Positions 43,931 through 50,238 of a stretch of DNA of 50,238 nucleotides are shown here, one piece after another. Source of the DNA: CAYWNA01 sp964459305. GTDB taxonomy: Bacteria; Planctomycetota; Planctomycetia; Pirellulales; Pirellulaceae. The position numbers and the translations under genes are program-made. The notes beneath the pieces were generated by a model. The model saw only the letters and a list, made by a program, of their open reading frames with translations. It did not search any database and was not told the origin of the DNA. Positions within the stretch are counted from its first letter, which is position 1. Each line of letters opens with the position of its first letter. The stretch covers positions 1-50,238 of the forward strand of contig CAYWNA010000075.1 of the NCBI GenBank assembly GCA_964459305.1, read 5' to 3'.

Positions 43931-45325
43931 ATGAGTTCAGTGAATCGCCGTGACTTCCTCAGAGAGTCGCTCGTCGCTACTGCTGCGGGCTGGTCGTTAT
44001 CCGGGGCAAACTGCTTAGGCGATAGCCGCGATGGTGCGCGTCTGCGTCTTGCTCCGTTCCGTTTCGACGTCACACCGCCACTGGGACATCCCTGTTGCGG
44101 CGGCTGGATCAGGCCTGTCGTGGGGGTCGACGATCCGATGGAAGCGATCGGATTCGTACTGTTGGGCGCCGGCGAGCCCGTCGTCCTTTGCGCGGTCGAT
44201 TGGACGGGGCTGCTGAACGAAGCCCATGTCCAGTGGCGGCAGGCTTTGGCCGAAGCGGCGGGTACGACGCCCGATCGCGTGGCCGTGCAGTGTCTGCACC
44301 AACACAACGCCCCGTTCGCCTGCCTCGAAGCGGAACGCATTGTGCAACAACAGGGCGATTTGCCGCACATTGTCGATGTCGCCTTCTTCCTGGAATGTCT
44401 TGAGCGTGGTCGAAAATCGGTCCAGCTGGCGATGCAGAATGCTCGGCCCGTCACGCACGTCGCGCAGGGACAAGGCAAAGTGGAGAAGGTCGCTTCGAAT
44501 CGGCGCGTGTACCGTGACGAGACCGGCCGCATCAAGGCCATGCGCGGCAGCAGTTGCCGCAATCAGGAACTGCGGGCGCTGCCTGAGGGGCTGATCGATC
44601 CTTGGCTGAAGACCGTGGCATTCTATGACGGCGACAAGAAGATTGCGGCTTGCCACTACTATGCCACGCATCCAATGAGCTACTACGGCGATGGCCGAGC
44701 CAGCAGTGATTTTGTGGGCTTGGCCCGCAAACGGCGGCAGCAGGACGAGCCCGAGTGCACTCACATCTATTTCACCGGCTGTTCGGGTAACATTGCAGCC
44801 GGAAAGTACAACGATGGGTCCAAGGAACTGCGCCCAGTGCTCGCCGAGCGCATCTACGACGGGATCGTTCGCTCGGAAGAAGGCCTAACGCCCGTTGCCA
44901 TCGAACGCGTCGCTTGGAAAACCGCGGAAGTCCTGCCACCGCCGCGGGGGTCTCTGTCGGCCGAGTCGCTGGAGAGGCAGATCGCGAACAAAGCAAGTTC
45001 GGTGGCCGGTCGTAGCCGGCCGGCTTTCATGCTCGCCCTGCTTCGTCGAGTCGAAAAGAAGATCCCCATCGTCCTTAGTTCGCTGCACGTGAACGATGTC
45101 CGCCTACTACACCTGCCAGGCGAGTCCTTCGTACAGTATCAGTTGCGTGCTCAAAAGTTGCAGCCATCGCGATTCGTGGCCACGGCCGCATACGGCGATG
45201 GCGGCCCGTGGTACATTCCCGTGAAGGAGGAGTATCCCAACGGCGGGTACGAGGTCAGCGTCGCGTTCTGCGCACCGGAAATCGACTCGCTGATGACCAC
45301 CGGTATGGAAAGGATTCTTGCTTGA
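43931..45325 (+). CDS. Tat-exported ceramidase-like protein
   Basis: 464 residues. NRRDFLRESLVATAAG (5-20) is a twin-arginine signal, so the protein is exported folded, probably with metal. The mature part has the neutral/alkaline ceramidase N-terminal features: PFRFDVTPPLGHPCCGGWIR (about 41-60), DRVAVQCLHQHNAPFACLEA (about 115-135, metal-binding His region) and YYATHPMSYYGDGRASSDFV GLARKRR with HIYFTGCSGNIAAGKYN (about 240-300). It lacks the C-terminal domain of full ceramidases (about 700 residues). Many planctomycete homologues of this shape are annotated as hypothetical; the substrate may be another amide. Single gene, flanked by hairpin elements. Confidence 0.75.
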   Translation: MSSVNRRDFLRESLVATAAGWSLSGANCLGDSRDGARLRLAPFRFDVTPPLGHPCCGGWIRPVVGVDDPMEAIGFVLLGAGEPVVLCAVDWTGLLNEAHVQWRQALAEAAGTTPDRVAVQCLHQHNAPFACLEAERIVQQQGDLPHIVDVAFFLECLERGRKSVQLAMQNARPVTHVAQGQGKVEKVASNRRVYRDETGRIKAMRGSSCRNQELRALPEGLIDPWLKTVAFYDGDKKIAACHYYATHPMSYYGDGRASSDFVGLARKRRQQDEPECTHIYFTGCSGNIAAGKYNDGSKELRPVLAERIYDGIVRSEEGLTPVAIERVAWKTAEVLPPPRGSLSAESLERQIANKASSVAGRSRPAFMLALLRRVEKKIPIVLSSLHVNDVRLLHLPGESFVQYQLRAQKLQPSRFVATAAYGDGGPWYIPVKEEYPNGGYEVSVAFCAPEIDSLMTTGMERILA

Positions 45326-45401
45326 CGCGATTGCCCTGGTAGGACCGGGCTGACCACGCACCATATTCCCTTAATCGCAGTTGCGGCTTCCATCTGCCAT
45401 C

Positions 45402-45528
45402 TATACCACCCGCGGCCAGGATTGACACTTTTCCGCATGTAGCCGAAGTCGCCAGACTTTGGTCTGCGTAGGAAAAACCGAACTCTGGCGAGTTCGGCTA
45501 CAGGTCACACTTGTCCGGGGATGGTATA
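45402..45528. repeat. Hairpin element, TATACC/TTTGACACA family, copy C
   Basis: Ends are TATACCACCCGCGGCCAGGA and, from the right on the minus strand, TATACCATCCCCGGACAAG. The inner stem pairs 45439-45462 (GTAGCCGAAGTCGCCAGACT at its start) with 45478-45501, 20 of 24. The best defined copy of the family (127 bp). Confidence 0.65.
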
Positions 45529-45589
45529 GCGACCTGCCCAAGGGAAGACCCCGGCTTTGGCGCGCGCTGAATATACCACCAAGCGCGCA

Positions 45590-46720
45590 CTACGTCGGTT
45601 GAGAGCCAATTCTGGCTTCGCGTGACAAGCGGCGAACGACTTCGGCCGGATCGCCCGTCTCTCTCAGAATGGCCACCTGCCGATCAGCCCAACTGGGCTC
45701 GCGCGCCATTCGGATGGTGTGCTCCAGATACTCAACGCAGTCAAGGTCCTCGGCCACGGGGTGGAGAAGCTCCACCAAGGATGCAACGACATCTCTGACC
45801 GGCTGCACTTGGTGTGTGTAGGAATTGACCAGTTGCGCCTTGGTGCCGAATCGACACGCTCGCCATTTGTTCTGTCGTACCATCATAGGATGGCAATCGT
45901 GCTGATACGCCCCTTCGTCGATTTTCGCCGAAAGGGCCTGAACCAGACACTGAGACAGCGCCGCGATGCCCAATACGTCTTCGAGACTGCCGGGCATATC
46001 GCATACGCGCAGTTCAACGGTACCAAAGTTCTGATGCGGACGAACATCCCACCAGATCTCGCGAATCGTGTTAATGAAGCCGGTATCGATCATGTGGTTG
46101 ACCAGCCAGACGTATTCGCTCCAGTTGCGCATCAGCGTGGGCAGGCCGGCGGTCGGAAGACCTTCCATGATCTTCGACCGATGGGACTGCAATCCAGTCT
46201 CTCGGTTTTCCCAGTAGGGGCTGCTGCAACTGATCGCCAGCAGCGTAGGCAAGTGTTGCATGATGCGATCGCATATCATGACCGCCTTGTCGCCGGAATC
46301 GACGGCAACGTGGACGTGCAGCCCGAACGTGACGAGCCGGCGGGCCATCTCTTGCAGCAAATCCACGAGGTCCAGGTAGCGTTCGTTCGGCGTGATTTGC
46401 TGGTCGCCCCAAAGCGAAAATGGATGCGTGGCACCCCACCACAACCGCAGCCCCAAGCTGTCCGTGGCCTGTTCGACCATCGCCAGCTTTTGTCGCAAAT
46501 CGGCGTCCGCTTCGGCCACCGTGCGGCAGATGCCGGTGTTGATCTCGATACAGCACTGCATCAATTCTGGTTTGAAACACCGGGGCTCGCGGTTGGGCAG
46601 CAAATCCAACACCTCCTTGATCGAACTGGAAAAGGCCATGGTTTCGCCGTCCACCAAGCCCAATTCCAATTCGACTCCGATCGTCGGATACTCGTTTCTG
46701 TTGAAGTCAATTTTTCTCAT
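45590..46720 (-). CDS. YbdK-type carboxylate-amine ligase (GCS2 family)
   Basis: 376 residues, the family size. IDFNRNEYPTIGVELELGLV (about 3-22) carries the glutamate-cysteine ligase 2 start, MQCCIEINTGICRTVAEADA follows (about 54-73), FGLHVHVAVDSGDKAVMICD (about 137-156) is the metal/ATP region, and WWDVRPHQNFGTVELRVCDM (about 223-242) is the most typical block. It ligates a carboxylate to an amine with ATP; weak glutamate-cysteine ligase activity is known for the E. coli protein, but the real substrate is unclear. Its ATG overlaps the M20 gene's stop by 4 bases, so the two are translated together. Confidence 0.92.
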   Translation of the reverse strand: MRKIDFNRNEYPTIGVELELGLVDGETMAFSSSIKEVLDLLPNREPRCFKPELMQCCIEINTGICRTVAEADADLRQKLAMVEQATDSLGLRLWWGATHPFSLWGDQQITPNERYLDLVDLLQEMARRLVTFGLHVHVAVDSGDKAVMICDRIMQHLPTLLAISCSSPYWENRETGLQSHRSKIMEGLPTAGLPTLMRNWSEYVWLVNHMIDTGFINTIREIWWDVRPHQNFGTVELRVCDMPGSLEDVLGIAALSQCLVQALSAKIDEGAYQHDCHPMMVRQNKWRACRFGTKAQLVNSYTHQVQPVRDVVASLVELLHPVAEDLDCVEYLEHTIRMAREPSWADRQVAILRETGDPAEVVRRLSREARIGSQPT

Positions 46721-47943
46721 GGCGACTCAATTCGAAAATCGGGATCGGACCAATAGACGACCGTCCGAGCGAGAATCTTGGCGCCGACACGCATGGCTTC
46801 TTCGTCGATATCGAACGTCGGCGCGTGCAATGACGAACCGCCGGCCTGCTCGGAGGTGCAGCCAAGGCGAAACATGGCGCCGGGGACCTGGCCGGCGTAG
46901 AAGGCGAAATCTTCGCTTCCCATACTGGGACGGGGAATGTGTTCGATGCCATCTGGTCCCAGAATCTCGCTGCCGGATCGGGTCACGAGGTCGATCAACT
47001 GGGCATCGTTGTTGATCGAATGGCAACCCCGTCCGAATCGAACCGAGATCTTCGTATCCGTCGTCTCGCCAATGCCGGCCGACAAGCGGCGGATGTGTTC
47101 GAACGTCTCCTTGCGAACTTCCTCGTTCAAAGTACGAACCGATCCGCGCAACGTGACTGCTTCGGGAATCACGTTGAGGTTGTCACCACCGATCAGCTGC
47201 CCGATGGTAACCACGACGGCATCTTGGCTGTCTGTTGCACGAGGGATGAAGAGATAGAGCGCGTTGATCAATTGAGCTGCGGCGGCGATCGGATCACTGG
47301 CTTCGTGTGGTCGAGCTGCGTGACCGCCTCGGCCCACGATATCGAGGTGCACCGCATCGCAGTTCGCTGTGAACACACCGGTGCGGAGGCCGATTCTCCC
47401 GAGCCGCCGTGACGGGTCCATGTGAGTCGCCAAGATGGCATCCACGCCCTCCAACGCTCCCACATCGATCATTTCCTGGGCCCCGGCGGACGTTTCTTCG
47501 GAGGGCTGAAAGATGCCTCGCGACCGCACCTCCCAGGGTATTCCTCCGGCTTTCCGAAGGTCGCTCAACGAACACAGAGCACCAAAAATGAGGGCCGAAT
47601 GGGCGTCGTGTCCGCACGCATGCATCACGCCGTCGTTCCGACTGCGGTACTCGACATCTTTTGCGTCGTGGATGCGCAGGGCATCAATATCGGCCCGAAG
47701 GGCGATCATGCCCCGCTCCGCTCTGCCTGCTTCAACGCGCAAGTCCGCCAGGGCTCCTCGGCCATCGGGTCCCATACGGACACGGAACCCTTCGTCGTCC
47801 AAGAGCTGATACAGGTACAGACTGGTTCGGCGTTCGTCGCCCGATAACTCCGGAAACGCGTGCAACCGCCGTCGCATTTCGACCATTTGATCGAAACGGT
47901 GGTCGACCATGCGATCAAGCTCGTCCTGCCACGAATCGCTCAT
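46717..47943 (-). CDS. M20 family amidohydrolase
   Basis: 408 residues. Metal-binding residues appear in order: LRADIDALRIHD (about 82-93), MHACGHDAHSALIFGAL (about 108-124, Cys110, His112), FQPSEETSAGAQEMIDVGAL (about 150-170, catalytic Glu), ATHMDPSRR and, near the end, MGSEDFAFYAGQVPGAMFRL (about 358-378). The order and Cys ligand place it with the N-acyl-amino acid/hippurate-type amidohydrolases (carboxypeptidase Ss1/IAA-amino acid hydrolase group). No signal peptide, so cytoplasmic. It precedes and overlaps the ligase gene; a hydrolase and an amide-forming ligase in one operon may act on the same kind of amide. Confidence 0.93.
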   Translation of the reverse strand: MSDSWQDELDRMVDHRFDQMVEMRRRLHAFPELSGDERRTSLYLYQLLDDEGFRVRMGPDGRGALADLRVEAGRAERGMIALRADIDALRIHDAKDVEYRSRNDGVMHACGHDAHSALIFGALCSLSDLRKAGGIPWEVRSRGIFQPSEETSAGAQEMIDVGALEGVDAILATHMDPSRRLGRIGLRTGVFTANCDAVHLDIVGRGGHAARPHEASDPIAAAAQLINALYLFIPRATDSQDAVVVTIGQLIGGDNLNVIPEAVTLRGSVRTLNEEVRKETFEHIRRLSAGIGETTDTKISVRFGRGCHSINNDAQLIDLVTRSGSEILGPDGIEHIPRPSMGSEDFAFYAGQVPGAMFRLGCTSEQAGGSSLHAPTFDIDEEAMRVGAKILARTVVYWSDPDFRIESP

Positions 47944-48131
47944 GCCCTTCCTTAGCCCGGATTACCAACAAGAATCCCGCCGATTGTCGCAAGGTCGCCC
48001 ATGCCAACGCGTCGCAGCCTTCTTCCCCAAGGCACCGCGGGTTAGAGCCCGAACCGCAAGCGAGGCAAATCAGCGCATCTCCTTCGCTCGCGTATCGGAC
48101 TTGAACAACACGGCTCAGCCCTGCATCCATT
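47944..48131. other. Short intergenic region with CCGCAAGCGAGG palindrome relic
   Basis: GAACCGCAAGCGAGGCAAAT (48049-48068) with a partial complement CTTCGCTCGCG near 48082-48092 resembles the inner stem of the elements at 19724 and 26170. The mqnD stop lies at its right edge. Confidence 0.35.
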
Positions 48132-48995
48132 CTAACGGACGAATTCTGGAGTTACCAGATTGGGAATCACGCCCGACTCGTGGCCGCGTGCGAGCAATTG
48201 GCCAACAGCCTCTCGGCCGCGCTCACCGAATTCCAGCGTCCAGTCGTTGACATACATTCCCACAAACTTGTCCGCTTTTTCCCGGTCAAGTCCCCGACCG
48301 AAACCAAGAGCGTAATCCAGAGCCTCGTCGCGGTGTTCCAGGCCGTATTGGATGCTCTCTTTCAACAGACGGTCGACTTCACCAACGACATCTTCGCCTA
48401 GGTCTTTACGAATCGCGTTCGCGCCCAGCGGCAGCGGCAAACCGGTCTCGTCATGCCACCATTTCCCCAGGTCGACGATCAACTGCAGGTTCTCGTCTGC
48501 GTACGTCAACTGGCCCTCGTGAATGATGAGGCCTGCGTCGACGTGCCGGCCCTCGTGCTGTCCCGCGGCCGTGGATTGAATGATTCGGTCAAACGGAACG
48601 ACTGCATATTCAAAGTCGACCTGCAAGCACATTCGAAGCGCGAGGTATGCCGTGGTCAGCGTGCCCGGGACAGCGATCGCCTTGTTCCGGAATTCCTCGA
48701 CAGCCCCCGGCTCGCGGGATACGAGCATTGGTCCATAACGGTCGCCCATGCTAGCGCCACACGTGCAAAGCAAGTACTTGTCACGCAGATGAGCGTAAGC
48801 GTGCAAGCTGATCGCAGTGAGTTCGAGTTCACCATGGAAAGCTCGCCTGTTCAGCGTCTCGATGTCGACCAGTTCATGTTCGAAACGCAAACGACCGGTA
48901 TCGATCTTGTTCTTGGCCAGCGCGTAGAACATGAACGCATCGTCCGGATCCGGACTGTGGCCCACGCGAATCAGTTGCTCGGTATCTCGTGTCAA
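48132..48995 (-). CDS. mqnD: 1,4-dihydroxy-6-naphthoate synthase MqnD
   Basis: 287 residues from TTG 48995, which has AAAGGA seven bases upstream; a TTG at 49049 would add 18 residues but lacks a site. LIRVGHSPDPDDAFMFYALA (about 8-27) is the variant MqnD N-terminal motif, followed by VDIETLNRRAFHGELELTAI SLHAYAHL, FRNKAIAVPGTLTTAYLALR, DAGLIIHEGQLTYADENLQL and LPLPLGANAIRKDLGEDVV (about 190-208), all as expected. The enzyme opens cyclic dehypoxanthinylfutalosine product to form 1,4-dihydroxy-6-naphthoate in the futalosine route to menaquinone. The other mqn genes are not in the window. So the organism likely makes menaquinone by this route. Confidence 0.9.
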   Translation of the reverse strand: MTRDTEQLIRVGHSPDPDDAFMFYALAKNKIDTGRLRFEHELVDIETLNRRAFHGELELTAISLHAYAHLRDKYLLCTCGASMGDRYGPMLVSREPGAVEEFRNKAIAVPGTLTTAYLALRMCLQVDFEYAVVPFDRIIQSTAAGQHEGRHVDAGLIIHEGQLTYADENLQLIVDLGKWWHDETGLPLPLGANAIRKDLGEDVVGEVDRLLKESIQYGLEHRDEALDYALGFGRGLDREKADKFVGMYVNDWTLEFGERGREAVGQLLARGHESGVIPNLVTPEFVR

Positions 48996-49084
48996 GTCTG
49001 TGTCCTTTCGACGAAGCGGCCTTTCATGCTGGGGCAGTTTACGCCGCAAACATTAATTTGCCAAGGAGTTGCGCCAAGCCATAG

Positions 49085-49123
49085 AAAAAGGGCGTCCGGG
49101 ACGACCACTCGTCCCAAACGCCC
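49085..49123 (-). terminator. Intrinsic terminator
   Basis: On the minus strand GGGCGTTTGGGACGA, loop GTGG and TCGTCCCGGACGCCC form a 15-base stem (two G-U pairs), followed by TTTTT. It starts 27 bases after the stop of the gene at 49150 and should end that transcript before mqnD. Confidence 0.85.
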
Positions 49124-49149
49124 AAACCGCAAAGCATCCCCAATCGCAA

Positions 49150-50109
49150 CTAGCGGACGACAAAAACCTTGGGATCGTCGATGACCCAAGCCGTAGACCA
49201 CGTTTTCCCATCATCGCCGTTGCACACATTGAAAAAGAACGTCTTGAAGGACTCGGCGCGGTAGCCGTAGGGGTACTGCGACGTCAGGTGGTCTTCGGGG
49301 GTCAGATCGTCGACGCCGGGGCTTGCGTAGTAGTGGGCCATGCCGTCGGGCGAGATGGACACTCCGATCGTCCACCAGCCCGTCGTGGTGATCTGCTTGG
49401 ACCGGAAGTCATTCCCCCATTGGTCCGCGCGCAGACGCCAGTACGCGTAATCGTCCTTGTAGCCGTCTGTTTTGCTCTCAAACTCCAGGAACATGCCGGT
49501 CCAATACGTTTCCGTCTCCTCCCGACTGCTGGAGAAGAACAGACCTTTGGGAGGCTTGGTCACGGTGGTCAGCAGCGCGGTACGGAAGCCAAAGTGAACA
49601 CCTGTCCGGTTCTCCCACGTCTTCACGGGGGGGAGGAAGACTCGCACGGCGACACTGGGGCTCCGCGAGACCGGAATCGTGGTATCCAGACGGTACATCA
49701 CATCAGCGATGAAATCGTCCTGCTGCATTCGATAGCTGGGACGACCGGGAATCCCGGTGCGCAGCGACTGGAGTAGCAGTGACCCCGTGCTGCCTGGCAG
49801 CCCTTTCTTGGGCGTTGGTACACGCTTGACCACGTCGGGATGGCCACGTTTCATGCCTTCGTACCAGCGGCCATTGGCCGACTCCCCCGATGGGTAGCGA
49901 TCAGACTTGTCGATGTCTCTGGTGCTTTTTGGCGAGTTGAATATGTAGGACCAGTCCTCATCCTCGAAATCATCCCCCACATCCTTCACCTTGAGTCCCG
50001 TGCCGGGAATGACTGGCTCGGCGTGAAGTGAGTTCGCGGCAAACCCCGCCAATAGAATGACAAACAGCAGTTGCTTACCCCTTCCGAAGTATTTTAAGAA
50101 TCCGTTCAT
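49150..50109 (-). CDS. Secreted hypothetical protein
   Basis: 319 residues from ATG 50109; the frame extends to 50196, but only this start opens with a signal peptide (KYFGRGKQLLFVILLAGFAA then NSLHAEP, cleavage probably after Ala). The mature part is rich in aromatic and charged residues: DEDWSYIFNSPKSTRDIDKS, RPSYRMQQDDFIADVMYRLD, VAVRVFLPPVKTWENRTGVH and TGWWTIGVSISPDGMAHYYA. The pattern (alternating strands, Trp/Tyr) suggests a jelly-roll carbohydrate-binding or lyase-like fold, but I cannot name a family. Terminator follows at 49085-49123. Small hairpins (AGCCGGAC...GTCCGGCT) lie upstream at 50158-50182. Confidence 0.75.
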   Translation of the reverse strand: MNGFLKYFGRGKQLLFVILLAGFAANSLHAEPVIPGTGLKVKDVGDDFEDEDWSYIFNSPKSTRDIDKSDRYPSGESANGRWYEGMKRGHPDVVKRVPTPKKGLPGSTGSLLLQSLRTGIPGRPSYRMQQDDFIADVMYRLDTTIPVSRSPSVAVRVFLPPVKTWENRTGVHFGFRTALLTTVTKPPKGLFFSSSREETETYWTGMFLEFESKTDGYKDDYAYWRLRADQWGNDFRSKQITTTGWWTIGVSISPDGMAHYYASPGVDDLTPEDHLTSQYPYGYRAESFKTFFFNVCNGDDGKTWSTAWVIDDPKVFVVR

Positions 50110-50156
50110 TTCAGTCGTCTCAATGCGAGTTGGTGATCCATGAAACCTCTCCCCTA

Positions 50157-50214
50157 TAGCCGGACCAAACAGTCCGGCTCCACTAACGCCGGGCAAAACG
50201 TGGCTTGGCTGTGG
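50157..50214. repeat. Two small hairpins at window end
   Basis: AGCCGGAC with GTCCGGCT (8-base stem around AAACA) and, about 25 bases on, CTTGGCTG with CAGCCAAG around TGG. They lie upstream of the secreted protein gene and look like intergenic repeat material. Confidence 0.45.
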
Positions 50215-50238
50215 CAGCCAAGCTCCACCGCCCGCAGA

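Noticed and set aside
45719..46756. 345-residue open frame on plus strand
   Set aside because: Fully antisense to the YbdK-type ligase, whose motifs are clear on minus.

Overview
The window looks like a piece of a planctomycete chromosome, probably of the Pirellula/Rhodopirellula kind. I base this on one giant secreted protein with the LEPR-XLL-type leader, GEVED, SdrD-like and dockerin domains, on the flagellar gene order, on the small truncated membrane-leader ORF typical of these genomes, on frequent TTG/GTG starts, and on many short palindromic intergenic elements. No rRNA gene, complete tRNA gene or CRISPR array was seen. The lineage call rests on recalled family knowledge, not on a search.

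Layout. 1-529 holds only a decayed ORF relic. 530-3040 (minus) is a GntR-type repressor, ABC ATPase and ABC permease operon with a good sigma-70-like promoter. 3247-3815 holds two gene relics, one of them a frameshifted fragment of an OGT-type glycosyltransferase. 3809-9587 is a modification-enzyme region: SAM methyltransferase, GNAT/FemAB-like acyltransferase, an intact TPR/OGT-like glycosyltransferase and an FkbM methyltransferase. 9890-17209 (minus) is a 2,439-residue secreted multidomain protein. 18322-19524 (minus) is a DegT-type sugar aminotransferase.

20104-39412 is a large flagellar region: fliC, fliD and fliS on plus; a TPR-sulfotransferase on minus; a lipoprotein and a 201-residue unknown on minus; flgB, flgC, fliE and a MotE-like gene on plus; then a long minus-strand run flgF-flgG-flgA-flgH-flgI-flgJ-flgN-flgK-flgL. 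The run builds rod, P and L rings, and hook-filament junction, while fliC/fliD/fliS supply filament, cap and export chaperone. Hook (flgE), flgD, fliF, motor switch and export-gate genes are not in the window. 39620-43444 (plus) holds an unknown protein and a 955-residue DUF4116-type repeat protein with two C-terminal membrane segments.

43931-50109 is metabolic: a Tat-exported ceramidase-like protein, an M20 amidohydrolase and YbdK-type carboxylate-amine ligase pair, MqnD of the futalosine menaquinone pathway, and a secreted unknown with a clear intrinsic terminator.

The most interesting points are: (i) a repeat found five times in the giant protein (about 70 residues, with a Trp-Tyr-Phe-Ile...Pro-Asp-Gly core), each time placed inside the same loop of Ig-like domains; (ii) a possible flagellin glycosylation/sulfation locus in which TPR modules are fused to both a glycosyltransferase and a sulfotransferase on either side of fliC-fliD-fliS; and (iii) several different non-coding elements of about 115-135 bp with terminal inverted repeats, one of them with a 9-bp target-site duplication at the stop codon of a gene.
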